Shown piece by piece: positions 33,804 to 42,142 of a stretch of DNA of 64,000 nt (position 1 is the first letter of the stretch; every line of letters begins with the position of its first letter). Both the position numbers and the translations under genes were made by a program. A model generated the notes under the pieces. That model saw nothing but the letters and a program-made list of their open reading frames with translations. It was not told where the DNA came from and made no database searches. Origin of the DNA: Pseudomonadota bacterium (GTDB taxonomy: Bacteria > Myxococcota_A > Polyangia > Polyangiales > Polyangiaceae); assembly GCA_023423895.1 (NCBI GenBank), contig JAFAER010000191.1, positions 1 through 64,000 of the forward strand. The letters are read 5' to 3'.

Positions 33804-35093
33804 TCAGCCGCGTCGACGACGTCGGACGGCGACGAGCGTAGCGAGCGCGACCGCGGCCGATACGGAGGCCGCGTCTGCGTCCCTCCTCGCACCAGGTGAC
33901 GCCGAGCAGATCGCCAGCCGGCGCGCGCGCGTGATGGCGACGATCTCGTCATCGTCGCCCTCGTGGCCCGTCCACTCGATCTCGTCGAGGTCCGCCGTCG
34001 GACGGGGCGGTCCCGCATCCGCGGCGAGCAGGGTCGCGATCGGCGGCCCCGCGTCCGTGAGCACCGCGACGGGCGGCACGGCCGAAGGCGCGGGCACCGC
34101 TTCATTCGACTCCGCACAGCAGCGGAAGCTCTGCTGGTACGCGACGAAGTCCTCGTTGTGGGCGCGCGTCGCGGGACGGCAGCGTGCTCGAACGGGACCC
34201 CAGTAGCCGCCCTTGAGGATCGACCGGTACCCGGTGGGGTTCACGCTCCGCGTCCATTCGTCGACGTTCCCCGTCATGTCGTAGACGCCGAAGGGACTCT
34301 TGCAGCCGCCACGCGAGCCCGAGGGCTCGCCCTGCCAGAGACGGTCGAGCTCCTCGCGCGCCTTGTTGCCGTCGCGCGGAGAGAGCGCGCCTTCCGCGAA
34401 CGCACGCCACGGGCGATCGATCACGCAGGCGGTCGTGTCACGCGTCCAGCCGTACGGATAAGGCCGGACCTCTTCGCCCTCGCAGGCGAACGTCCACTCG
34501 TTCTCCGTGCAGAGGCGCTTCGACTCCTTCTTGCACGTGGCCTCGGCCTCGCGGAACGTCGCCACGATCATCGGGTTCTGACCGAAGACGTTCGGGTATT
34601 CGAACCGATCGATGCAGAAGTCCATCGGCCGCGTCGACAGCTTCGACGACGCGACCTGAGTCGCGATCTTCTCGCGATCGAACGTGCGACAGCGTGCCGG
34701 GAACTCGCGACTGATCCAGTCGGTGCACGCCGAGTCCTGTAGCCGCTCCACTTCGCCGGTCGCCGTTCCGTTGAGCTCCCGGAGGAACGCGCCCTTCACG
34801 CGCACCATCCCCGTGGGGCAGCCGGCGCTCGTCCCCTCGCGCGCGTCCGTCACCTCGGGCGGCTCGCCTTCCGTCCCAGACGCCGCCTGCCAGTGCTTCC
34901 GCTCGATCGACGTCCAGTCGTACCGCGGCGTGTCGCCCTGCCGGAGCTCGGTCGCGAGGTCGCCGACCGTCAACCCCTGCGCACGCAGCCATTGCCCCAT
35001 CCCGAGCATGCCCCCGAACAGCACGACACCCACACCAGCTTTCGCCAGCAAGAGCGTCCGAAGGCGTCGATGCGAAGGTGACCGGCTGCTCAA
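33804..35093 (-). CDS. Formylglycine-generating-enzyme (SUMF1)-like membrane protein
   Basis: The 429-residue protein starts at TTG 35093, six bases after GAGGAG. An N-terminal membrane helix (about 15-34) is followed by an FGE-sulfatase-type domain (about 90-340), with segments DFCIDRFEYPNVFG, KRLCTENEWTFACEGE, DMTGNVDEWTRS, ILKGGYWGPVRARCRPATRAH and SFRCC. Many proteins with this fold are not formylglycine generators, and no sulfatase is nearby. The C-terminus has a short Cys motif, an Ala/Val-rich stretch (ASVSAAVALATLVAV) and terminal RRRRRG. This resembles a MYXO-CTERM sorting signal, but with a weak hydrophobic segment. It is probably a surface or periplasmic binding protein. Confidence 0.8.
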   Translation of the reverse strand: MSSRSPSHRRLRTLLLAKAGVGVVLFGGMLGMGQWLRAQGLTVGDLATELRQGDTPRYDWTSIERKHWQAASGTEGEPPEVTDAREGTSAGCPTGMVRVKGAFLRELNGTATGEVERLQDSACTDWISREFPARCRTFDREKIATQVASSKLSTRPMDFCIDRFEYPNVFGQNPMIVATFREAEATCKKESKRLCTENEWTFACEGEEVRPYPYGWTRDTTACVIDRPWRAFAEGALSPRDGNKAREELDRLWQGEPSGSRGGCKSPFGVYDMTGNVDEWTRSVNPTGYRSILKGGYWGPVRARCRPATRAHNEDFVAYQQSFRCCAESNEAVPAPSAVPPVAVLTDAGPPIATLLAADAGPPRPTADLDEIEWTGHEGDDDEIVAITRARRLAICSASPGARRDADAASVSAAVALATLVAVRRRRRG

Positions 35094-35195
35094 AACGACT
35101 CCTCAGGGCGCGACGTGATGGACGTCCGCCACCGCAGCCCCATTCAACCCCAAGTCGATCTCGCAGCGTCTCGTCTCACTCTCTCGCTCTCCCCA

Positions 35196-35240
35196 TTCCC
35201 TGTTCCCTGTTCCCTGTTCCCTGTTCCCTGTTCCCTGTTC
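35196..35240. repeat. Heptamer tandem repeat TTCCCTG, six copies
   Basis: Six perfect copies of TTCCCTG (CAGGGAA on the other strand) run from 35196 to 35237, followed by TTC. The array lies between the 3' end of the methyltransferase-like gene and the start of the sulfatase-modifying-like gene, about 100 bases upstream of the latter. Its copy number could vary by slippage, altering leader length. Heptamer arrays with related units occur at 168-332 and 42922-43100. Confidence 0.9.
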
Positions 35241-35249
35241 TCCCGCCCC

Positions 35250-35981
35250 TCACCGCTTCCCGCGCACGACATACTGATACAGAAGCCCCGCCCCGCTGAC
35301 GACCTCGCTCGAAAGCCCAGCCGCGGTCAGGTCGGCCGCCACCGCTTCGGGCGCAATCCGCGCACTTTTCGGCGGCCCGTGTGGCGCATCCATCGTGAAA
35401 TCCACCACGAGCACCGCGCCGCCCGGCTTCAAGGCCGCCGCGAGCTTCTTCGCGAACGCAGGCCGGTCCTCGACGTGGTGCCACGTGTCGACCACGACGA
35501 TCCGATCGACGCTCCCGGCCGGTAGCCGAGGGTCGTCGTTGGCGCCGAGGATCGCCTCGACGTTTCCGAGGCTCTCACGCTTCGCGCGTTCGCCGATCCA
35601 CTTCACCATGTCGGGCTCGACGTCCTCCGCGATGACCTTCCCGCTCGGGCCCACCGCGCGCGAAAGGTGCGGGGCGAAATAGCCCGTGCCGGCGCCGACG
35701 TCGGCGACGGTCATCCCGGGCGCGAGCTCCATCACCTCGACGACGCGCGCCGGCTTCTGCCACTCGTCGCGTGCGGGATCGTCGAAGACCTTCGACCAGC
35801 CAGCTGCGTCGTCGAACCGATGTTGATGATGGCGATGATGCTTGTGACCGGCTTCTGGCCCGTCGTGCGCTCGCGCTTCGGCGCTTACCGAACTGGATGA
35901 CGAAGAAGGAGCAGTGTTGGCTCCACCGCACGCGAGGAGAAGTGCACAGAGGACCGCGGTCCTCGCTCGCCGGATGCTCAT
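35250..35981 (-). CDS. Lipoprotein with a class I SAM-methyltransferase fold
   Basis: I chose ATG 35981 (AAGGAT upstream), giving 243 residues that begin with a lipoprotein signal ending LLLACG, lipid-modified Cys near residue 18. A His-rich linker (HKHHRHHQHRF) follows, then a Rossmann methyltransferase domain. This has the SAM motif VADVGAGTGYFAPHL, an acidic residue after strand 2 (IAEDVEPD), and VVVDTWHHVEDRP with LKPGGAVLVVDF. The domain is of the UbiE/MenG-like class. Export is odd because SAM is cytoplasmic. Either the signal is misread, the protein stays inside, or the fold binds something else. Confidence 0.82.
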   Translation of the reverse strand: MSIRRARTAVLCALLLACGGANTAPSSSSSSVSAEARAHDGPEAGHKHHRHHQHRFDDAAGWSKVFDDPARDEWQKPARVVEVMELAPGMTVADVGAGTGYFAPHLSRAVGPSGKVIAEDVEPDMVKWIGERAKRESLGNVEAILGANDDPRLPAGSVDRIVVVDTWHHVEDRPAFAKKLAAALKPGGAVLVVDFTMDAPHGPPKSARIAPEAVAADLTAAGLSSEVVSGAGLLYQYVVRGKR

Positions 35982-36142
35982 CGTGAAATCCTTCTCTTTT
36001 TCCATCGTACTGGCCTGCCGAGACTAACATGCGTCACCTCGCAAGGATTGCTCGGTCCGTGGCGAGGCCATCCCAACCTGCCGCTTTTCCTTGACGGCAA
36101 CCCTCGAGACGACGGAAAACAGCGGGCCTGGAGGCAATAACT

Positions 36143-36355
36143 ATGAAGAAGCTCCTCGTTCTTTCCGCCATTGCGGTCCTCGCGGCCTGCGGCGGCAGCG
36201 ACAACAAGCCGGCGGGCGACCCGTCGACCACCAACAACACCAGCTCGACCCCCGCGGAGGCCACGACGGCCGCTCCGGCGACGACGGACACGTCGGCCGC
36301 TCCGGGCACGACGAGCACGGCTGCTCCGGCAACGACCGAGGCTCCGAAGAAGTGA
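36143..36355 (+). CDS. Small Thr/Ala/Pro-rich lipoprotein
   Basis: A 70-residue protein has a lipoprotein signal peptide (MKKLLVLSAIAVLAAC, Cys16) followed by about 50 residues made mostly of Thr, Ala, Ser and Pro with short repeats (TTAAPATTDT, TSTAAPATTEA). There are no folded-domain features. It may be an abundant outer-membrane spacer or coat peptide. ATG 36143 has a GGAGG site eight bases upstream, and a TTGACG element lies at 36091-36096. A strong intrinsic terminator follows the gene, so it is probably a monocistronic, well-expressed transcript. Confidence 0.8.
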   Translation: MKKLLVLSAIAVLAACGGSDNKPAGDPSTTNNTSSTPAEATTAAPATTDTSAAPGTTSTAAPATTEAPKK

Positions 36356-36392
36356 GCTCGCTGCGCGTTTCGACGCGCAATGAGTAGAGAGG

Positions 36393-36418
36393 AGCCCGCC
36401 CCTACCGGCGGGCTTTTC
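36393..36418 (+). terminator. Intrinsic terminator of the small lipoprotein gene
   Basis: AGCCCGCC (36393-36400), a six-base loop CCTACC, and GGCGGGCT (36407-36414) form a perfect eight-base-pair stem followed by TTTCTCATTTTG. The placement, 38 bases after the stop codon, fits a Rho-independent terminator. It is one of the clearest terminators in the window. Confidence 0.9.
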
Positions 36419-36497
36419 TCATTTTGTCGCGCTTCATGCCGGCCGGTCGCCCCGCATGGGCGGTGAAGCAGCCCCGGCATTGTCGTAAGCTGCCGGC

Positions 36498-36839
36498 ATG
36501 GGCTGCCTGTTCTGCAACGTCCTCGAGAAGAAGGTCCCCGCCACCGTCGTGTACGAGGACGAGCACGCGCTCGCGTTCCGGGACATCCGCCCGATGGCGC
36601 CGACGCACGTCCTCGTCATCCCGAAGAAGCACATCGCGGCGATCCACGACCTCGAGCCCGCGGACGCGCAGACGGTCGGACAGGTCCTGGTGGCGGCACG
36701 GCGCGTCGCCGACCAGGAAGGGCTCACGAAGGACGGCTACCGGCTCGTCATCAACGACGGTGACGCTGCGGGCCAGACGGTGCACCACATCCACGTGCAC
36801 GTACTCGGCGGGCGCAGCCTCTCCTGGCCCCCCGGCTGA
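36498..36839 (+). CDS. HIT-family nucleotide-binding protein
   Basis: The 113-residue protein is a HINT-type histidine triad protein, a small cytoplasmic nucleotide hydrolase or transferase acting on purine phosphoramidates. It begins MGCLFCNVLEKKVPATVVYE, as in HINT proteins, with the Cys-x-x-Cys zinc-binding pair, PTHVLVIPKKHI in the middle, and the catalytic triad motif HHIHVHVLGGR near the C-terminus. The gene is independent, converging on the DUF3556 gene. Confidence 0.95.
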   Translation: MGCLFCNVLEKKVPATVVYEDEHALAFRDIRPMAPTHVLVIPKKHIAAIHDLEPADAQTVGQVLVAARRVADQEGLTKDGYRLVINDGDAAGQTVHHIHVHVLGGRSLSWPPG

Positions 36840-36854
36840 GGCCCTGAAGCGGTC

Positions 36855-38495
36855 TCATTGCGGCAGCCCCCACGGTTGGCGTGCGCGCAGCTCGCGGACG
36901 TCGGCGTGGCCCTGTTCGAGGAGCCCGGTCTTCGCGTCGACGATCCGGTAGTGGAGCGTGCGTTGGCCGAGCGGCTGGGACTCGACCATGATGCAGCGGA
37001 GCTCTCCCGCGTCGAACGCGCATTGCCGCTGGACGGCACGGAGGAGCTCCTCACGATGCAGGTGCCCGTCGCCGAAGTTCCAGCCGAGCACCATGCCGGC
37101 GACGATCTCGCCGTCGACCCATTCGTACTCGTCGAAGCGGTCGATGGCCTTCGGCACGAGCTCCGAGAGCACGCGGCCGTGAAGGTGCATCAGGCGGAAT
37201 GCGAGGACCTTACCGATGACCGCCGTGCACGTGGAGTGATCGTAGAGGCGCCCGAGCTGGTCGTAGATCCACTCCGATGTCTTCGTCAGGCGTTCGAGCT
37301 TCTCGTGGCTCGTCCCCTTGAAGAACCAGACGCTGAACGCCCAGTTGCCGGCGTAGTAGCGCATCGCGAGCAGGAACGGGATCTTCGACGGGAAGAGATT
37401 GCCGAGCAGCGGCACGACCACGCCCATCGCGAGCACCAGCACGGCGACCGGGAGGGTCATTGCGCCGACCCCCACGCCGGCATGCTTCCAGAAGAGGAAG
37501 AACCCGCCGTAGACCATCATGACGTTCCACTCGAGGGGCACGCCCATCGGCACGTTGCTCGTGATGAAGCCGTGGAGCAGCAGCATCAGCGCGAGGCCAA
37601 CCAGCGTGAGCGTTCCGCCGTCGCCTGCGAGCAGCACGAGCGGGACCCCGAGCTCGAGCGCGGTCCCCGCGTGCCCGGCGAACACCGCGATGCGTGAGGG
37701 CGAGAGGTCCTCTGGATACCGCCGGTACATCGCGCGCCGAACGACCTCGAAGCGCATGAACGGGCTGTTGCTCGTCATCACGCCGACGACCGACGGAAAG
37801 TGGTGATTGAGCTTCGAGATGCCCGCCCAGAACCAGAGGGCGGCGTGGATCGCCTTCGCCCCCGGCACGAAGTCCGACGCGAGGACGAACACCATGATGG
37901 TCGTCCAGTAGTGCTCGCCGCGTGCGGCCAGGAAGAGCGTCTTGTCGAGCACACCGAGCACGACGAGCAGCCCGGCAATCGCAACGAGCGCCTCCCGTGG
38001 CGGCTGCGGCGACGTGAGCGCGAAGAGCGTCACCCCGACGTTCGCGGCGTAGAAGAGAACGTCGAGCCACGTCCGCCGGGATCCTCCGACGAACGGCAGC
38101 CCTTCGAGCAGAGGCAGCTTCGTCGTCCCCGGACGGAGGAAGTAGAGCGCACCGCCCACGGGAGGAACGTAGCGCCCGGTCAGCGGACCGCTCCCGCAGC
38201 CGAGCCCGAGGATCTCGAAGAGCATGCTCCAGAGAATCGCCTTCTGGAACGCCTCCGGACGCAGCCACCAGGACGCGACGTCGTCCAGCCCGCCCATGCC
38301 CGGCGTGAACCGGCAGAAGAACGCCCAGCCCACGACGTAAAGGGCGATCTTGAGGACGTAGACGAGATAGACACCGAGCGGCGTGCCGTACCCCTGCATC
38401 GCCCACGAGGAGCAGACCATGCGGCACTTCTCGGGAAAGGGCTTCTTCGCCCATTCCAGCGGGTCGTACGGCGGCAGGATCGGCCTCCAGAACAC
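36855..38495 (-). CDS. DUF3556-like multi-pass membrane protein
   Basis: I chose GTG 38495, with AAGGAAG six bases upstream, giving MFWRPILPPYDPLEWAKKPF, the expected start for DUF3556 proteins, and about 546 residues. At least eight hydrophobic segments are visible between about residues 45 and 380. The C-terminal 160 residues are soluble. The family is mostly described from actinobacteria and has no assigned function; a resemblance to HTTM/VKGC-type integral membrane proteins is possible. The gene is alone, converging on the HIT gene and separated from the prfA operon. Confidence 0.75.
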   Translation of the reverse strand: MFWRPILPPYDPLEWAKKPFPEKCRMVCSSWAMQGYGTPLGVYLVYVLKIALYVVGWAFFCRFTPGMGGLDDVASWWLRPEAFQKAILWSMLFEILGLGCGSGPLTGRYVPPVGGALYFLRPGTTKLPLLEGLPFVGGSRRTWLDVLFYAANVGVTLFALTSPQPPREALVAIAGLLVVLGVLDKTLFLAARGEHYWTTIMVFVLASDFVPGAKAIHAALWFWAGISKLNHHFPSVVGVMTSNSPFMRFEVVRRAMYRRYPEDLSPSRIAVFAGHAGTALELGVPLVLLAGDGGTLTLVGLALMLLLHGFITSNVPMGVPLEWNVMMVYGGFFLFWKHAGVGVGAMTLPVAVLVLAMGVVVPLLGNLFPSKIPFLLAMRYYAGNWAFSVWFFKGTSHEKLERLTKTSEWIYDQLGRLYDHSTCTAVIGKVLAFRLMHLHGRVLSELVPKAIDRFDEYEWVDGEIVAGMVLGWNFGDGHLHREELLRAVQRQCAFDAGELRCIMVESQPLGQRTLHYRIVDAKTGLLEQGHADVRELRARQPWGLPQ

Positions 38496-38588
38496 GCGCG
38501 CTTCCTTCCCCTGAGCGATCAAGTCGTAGCAGGCTTTGCCGCGTCGGCGGAGAGGCGCGGAGAGGCCTCCCGCGCTACACGCGCCCTG

Positions 38589-39095
38589 TCACTCGCCCGG
38601 CGGCGCAGCGATGTCGCGTGCGAGACGCGAGACGTCGAACGACACGTCACCGTCCATCAGCCGTGAGAGCGCCTTCGCAACGACGTCTTTGTCCCCCTGC
38701 CCCGCCGGCAGGCACCGAACGTTCGCGCGCTCGGCCACGAGCCGCAGCGCCGCGAGCTCCGTCGCCGACAGCTCGACCACACGCGTGAGCCGAACGGCCG
38801 GGATCACGTACCGAAGCACGAACATCGTCTCGCCGCCTCGCGGCTCGCCCGACACCGTGACGGCGGTGGCCCGCCCGAGCTGGGGGACGATGCCACGGAG
38901 TACGCCCGCACGCGTGCGCGCACGCCGCGCGCCCGCACACGTGAAGAGGTCGAACATGCGGTTCCGCACGTAGACGCCCGGCGCGACGACCATCGCGACC
39001 GTGAGAGCCTCGACCTGCTTCTCGCCGAGATCGCGCGGCGGTCTCCTCGCAGGAGCCGCGCCTCGCGGCGGCGGGAACGAGGAGCGATGGTTCAC
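38589..39095 (-). CDS. Conserved-looking hypothetical protein coupled to prfA
   Basis: The 168-residue protein starts at GTG 39095, overlapping the prfA stop in a GTGA arrangement. It contains a central mixed alpha/beta segment (VYVRNRMFDLFTC and TMFVLRYVIPAVRLTRVVEL) and a C-terminal helical portion, with no signal peptide or membrane helix. No family is recognised. In many bacteria the gene after prfA is prmC, the release-factor methyltransferase; this product has no SAM or NPPY motif and is not PrmC. Tight coupling suggests it is made with RF1. Confidence 0.65.
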   Translation of the reverse strand: MNHRSSFPPPRGAAPARRPPRDLGEKQVEALTVAMVVAPGVYVRNRMFDLFTCAGARRARTRAGVLRGIVPQLGRATAVTVSGEPRGGETMFVLRYVIPAVRLTRVVELSATELAALRLVAERANVRCLPAGQGDKDVVAKALSRLMDGDVSFDVSRLARDIAAPPGE

Positions 39096-40207
39096 AGGTC
39101 CTCGTCGTCCCCGCCGGCGAACATGTTCGACATCGCGCCGCCGCCGTTGACCTGGTTCAGGAGCGCCGCTTGGCGATGCGTCCTGAGGGCGGTCACGAGC
39201 TCGTCGATGTCACCTTCGATGATGCGATCGAGCTTGTTCAGCGTGAGCTTGATGCGATGGTCGCTGACGCGGTTCTGGGGATAGTTGTACGTGCGGATCT
39301 TCTGGCTGCGCTCGCCGGTGCCGACCATGCCGCGGCGCTCGGCCGACAGCGCGGCCTCCTGCTTCTCGCGCTCGATGTCGAGGAGGCGGCTCTTGAGGAC
39401 CTTGAGCGCCTTCGCCTTGTTCTTCAGCTGCGAGCGCTCGTCCTGGCACTTCACGATGAGGCCGGTCGGCTTGTGCTGGATCTGGACGGCGCTGTTCGTC
39501 GTGTTGACGCCCTGCCCGCCCGGCCCGCCGCTCGCGGCGATCGAGATCTCGAGGTCCTTCTCGTCGATGTGCACGTCGACGTCGTCCGCCTCCGGCAGGA
39601 CCGCCACGGTGGCCGTCGACGTGTGGATACGGCCCTGAGTCTCGGTGGCGGGGACGCGCTGGACGCGATGAACGCCGCCTTCGAAGCGGAGATGCGAATA
39701 GACGTCCTTGCCGCTGACGAGCGCGATGCACTCCTTGTAGCCGCCGGTCGCGCTCTCGCTGAGCGACAGGACTTCGATCGACCAGCTCTTCGTCTCGGCG
39801 TAACGGCCGTACATGCGGAAGAGATCGGCCGCAAAGAGCGCCGCTTCCTCGCCGCCTTCACCGCCGCGGATCTCGAGGATGACGTTCTTCTTGTCGTTCG
39901 GGTCCGCCGGCAACAAGAGGACCTGGATCTCCTTCTCCAGATGGCCGAGCGACGCCTGGAGCTCGGGGATCTCCATTTCCACGAGCTCGCGGAGCTCGGG
40001 ATCGGCGAGGGCCTCCTCGTCCTCCTTCAGCTTCTTCTGGACCTCGCGATACCGCCCGTACGCGGCCACGAGCGCTTCGAGGTCACTTCGCTCTTTCGTC
40101 AGCTTGCTCAGCTGGTTCCGGTCGCCGAGCACGTCGGGACGGCACATGAGCTCGTCGAGCTCCGTGTAGCGCCGGGTCAGCTGCTCGAGCTTCTCGAGGG
40201 GAAGCAT
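39092..40207 (-). CDS. prfA: Peptide chain release factor 1
   Basis: RF1 ends translation at UAG and UAA. The 371 residues include the helical domain 1, the anticodon-like tripeptide PAT (VPATETQGRIHTS, specific for RF1) and the universally conserved GGQ in ASGGPGGQGVNTTNSAV, which triggers peptidyl-tRNA hydrolysis. An acidic C-terminal extension (GGGAMSNMFAGGDDEDL) exceeds the usual length by about ten residues. It lies downstream of the DUF1385 gene on the same strand with a 95-base gap. Confidence 0.98.
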   Translation of the reverse strand: MLPLEKLEQLTRRYTELDELMCRPDVLGDRNQLSKLTKERSDLEALVAAYGRYREVQKKLKEDEEALADPELRELVEMEIPELQASLGHLEKEIQVLLLPADPNDKKNVILEIRGGEGGEEAALFAADLFRMYGRYAETKSWSIEVLSLSESATGGYKECIALVSGKDVYSHLRFEGGVHRVQRVPATETQGRIHTSTATVAVLPEADDVDVHIDEKDLEISIAASGGPGGQGVNTTNSAVQIQHKPTGLIVKCQDERSQLKNKAKALKVLKSRLLDIEREKQEAALSAERRGMVGTGERSQKIRTYNYPQNRVSDHRIKLTLNKLDRIIEGDIDELVTALRTHRQAALLNQVNGGGAMSNMFAGGDDEDL

Positions 40208-40302
40208 TGGTCCCGGAGGCTACCACGCGGCGCCCACGATCCGAGCGTCAGACGCTCGCGATCGAAACAGATCTCGCGCGACGCGACCTTCGACAGCGCG
40301 CG

Positions 40303-41517
40303 TCAGGCGGCGCGTCGAAGCTTCGGCGACTTCATGAGCGCATCGAAGTTCGCGTACCGCACGTCGCCGCCCGCGTTCACGTCCTCGCCGTTCTGGCGGA
40401 ACAGCGTGACGCGGAGGGAGGCCAGCGCGACCTCGAGCTGATCGTCGTCCGGCTCGATCGTCGTGATCTTCTGGCAGAGAAACCCGGGCCAGAGCAGGAC
40501 GCGGAGCGGTCCCGTCGTGCACCAGCGAGCGAAGATGCGCTGGATCTCGAACGTCACCGCAGCGATGAGCGGCAAGAACGGGAGCTTTTCGAGGAAGAAG
40601 ACGACGTTGTCGAGCGCCGCGTTGCCGGTCTCGATCTTCGGGAGGAAGCCACCGACCGCGGTGAAAACGAGAATCGAAACGAGGGCCACCATGACGAGGA
40701 ACGTCGTGCCGCAGCGAGGGTGCAGCGTCGTCTTCGCGCGCGCGTTCTCGACCGTGAGCGGCAGGTTCTCTTCGTAGGTGGTGATCGTCTTGTGCTCGGC
40801 GCCGTGGTACTGGAAAACGCGGCGGATGTCCGCGAACACGTTGCGGACGAGCAGCAGGTAGCCGATCACGATCGTGAGCTTGAAGCCGCCCGTGAGCGCC
40901 TGGAACCCGGGCGACTGCACGTCGAGCCCGAGGTTGAGCCAGCGGTTGATGCCGGCCGCGGCCGCCTGCGGCAGCGCGATCATGAAGGCGACCATCAGGA
41001 CGACCATCATGGTCATCGGCGCGCGCGACCCCTTCTTTTCGTCCTTCTTCTCCTCCGCCGCGGCGAGCTCCGGCTCCATGTCGGGAGCGACCTTCGCGTC
41101 GCTTGCCGTTGCCGTGTCGGCGTCGGCGGTCGTGAGGAGGAACAGCGTGTAGCCGATGGTCCGAAGGACGTTCAGCATCGCAGTGCCGACGCCGCCGCCC
41201 TTCGAGGCCTTCTTCGCTGCCGCTTCTTCCGCGTCGAGATCGCGCTCCATCTGCTCCGCAGAGAACCGCAACGCTTCGCCGCCGAGGCGAAGGCTCTCAC
41301 CGAGCGACGCGATACCGCGGACGAACGGGAGCTTCGCGAAGCCGGTGCGGCCGTCCGACATCGCGCGCTCGCGAACGTGGAGCGAGCCGTCACGGCGTCG
41401 CACCACGATCGCGAACGAGGTCGGCGCCCGCATCATCACCCCTTCGAGGACGGCCTGGCCGCCGATGTAGGGGCGCGTGGGGGTCAGCTCAGCCTGCGTG
41501 GCAGTCGACTCGGGCAT
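40303..41517 (-). CDS. DUF1385 family membrane protein (YqhQ-like)
   Basis: The 404-residue protein has the DUF1385 start YIGGQAVLEGVMMRAP and downstream motifs FRYHGAEHKTITTYE-like (VFQYHGAEHKTITTYEENL) and HPRCGTTFLVMV. Several membrane helices are visible, one near residue 165-195 and others near 205-330. A family-specific insert with KSKGGGVGTA-like low complexity separates the N-terminal part. The role of the family is unknown. Its position between rpmE and prfA is a recurring genomic neighbourhood in bacteria, so it may relate to translation or membrane homeostasis. Confidence 0.92.
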   Translation of the reverse strand: MPESTATQAELTPTRPYIGGQAVLEGVMMRAPTSFAIVVRRRDGSLHVRERAMSDGRTGFAKLPFVRGIASLGESLRLGGEALRFSAEQMERDLDAEEAAAKKASKGGGVGTAMLNVLRTIGYTLFLLTTADADTATASDAKVAPDMEPELAAAEEKKDEKKGSRAPMTMMVVLMVAFMIALPQAAAAGINRWLNLGLDVQSPGFQALTGGFKLTIVIGYLLLVRNVFADIRRVFQYHGAEHKTITTYEENLPLTVENARAKTTLHPRCGTTFLVMVALVSILVFTAVGGFLPKIETGNAALDNVVFFLEKLPFLPLIAAVTFEIQRIFARWCTTGPLRVLLWPGFLCQKITTIEPDDDQLEVALASLRVTLFRQNGEDVNAGGDVRYANFDALMKSPKLRRAA

Positions 41518-41552
41518 GGATCGACAACTCTACGCACGAGAGGCGTGAGCGG

Positions 41553-41870
41553 CTACTCGGACGCTGCAGGAGCTTCGTCGGCGGCGGCGGCCGGCGCGGC
41601 CTCGGCGGCAGCTGCGGGCTTCTCTGCCTTGGCCTTCTTCTCGGCCTTCGGCGCAGCAGCGGCGGTCTTCGACGCGTCACCGTAGCGCTTGCGGAACCGA
41701 TCGACGCGGCCAGCGGCGTCGATGAGCTTCTGCGTACCGGTGTAGAACGGGTGGCAGTTCGAGCAGACGTCGACCTGGAAGTCGCCGCGCGTCGAGCGGG
41801 TCACGAAGGTGTTGCCGCAGGCGCAGTTGACGGTCGCCGCCGGGTACACGGGATGGATGCCTTCACGCAT
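41553..41870 (-). CDS. rpmE: 50S ribosomal protein L31, zinc-binding form
   Basis: L31 is a small protein of the large ribosomal subunit. From ATG 41870 the protein has 105 residues. The core (about 1-70) begins MREGIHPVYPAATVNCACG and has the four-Cys zinc site of the C+ form (CAC and CSNC), YTGTQKLIDAAGRVDRFRKRY being the conserved end. The remaining 35 residues are an Ala/Lys/Glu-rich extension typical of some high-GC lineages. The preceding in-frame residues are unlike L31, so the shorter start is used. Two copies of a palindromic repeat lie upstream. Confidence 0.95.
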   Translation of the reverse strand: MREGIHPVYPAATVNCACGNTFVTRSTRGDFQVDVCSNCHPFYTGTQKLIDAAGRVDRFRKRYGDASKTAAAAPKAEKKAKAEKPAAAAEAAPAAAADEAPAASE

Positions 41871-42017
41871 GGGATTCTCTTTCTTCCTCCGTTGGCCAGC
41901 CCAGCAACGGCCGGGACCCAAGGCATATAGGAGGGTCGGCTCTCATAGCGAAGCTCCCGCCCCTGAGCAAGGACAAGAGCTTCGAACGCGCCAAGCTCGA
42001 CCGGGACCCGCGAGCCC

Positions 42018-42052
42018 GCGGAGCGGGGCGGGGTTTGGGGCGGCAGCCCCAT
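42018..42052 (+). repeat. Intergenic palindromic repeat, copy 1
   Basis: GCGGAGCGGGGCGGGGTTTG followed by GGGCGGCAGCCCCAT. The second part contains GGGGC-GGCA-GCCCC, a five-pair hairpin. It lies in the 272-base gap between ssb and rpmE, preceded by GACCCGCGAGCCCGCG, which recurs at 42061. Copies with one or two changes are at 42108-42141 and 45491-45524. Confidence 0.85.
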
Positions 42053-42107
42053 CGTGCGAGGACCCGCGAGCCCGCGAAGCGGGGGCGCGGCGTTGCCTGG
42101 CAGCGCC

Positions 42108-42141
42108 GCGGAGCGGGCGGGGTTTGGGGCGGCAGCCCCAT
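42108..42141 (+). repeat. Intergenic palindromic repeat, copy 2, directly after ssb
   Basis: Same unit as at 42018 with one G fewer. It directly abuts the ssb stop codon (ssb ends at 42143 on the opposite strand). Read in the ssb direction it gives ATGGGGCTGCCGCCCCAAAC just after the stop, a hairpin that could act as a terminator or mRNA 3' stabiliser. Confidence 0.85.
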
Positions 42142-42142
42142 C

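Noticed and set aside
35196..35240. Possible CRISPR-like array
   Set aside because: The units are seven bases with no spacers, so this is a simple tandem repeat.
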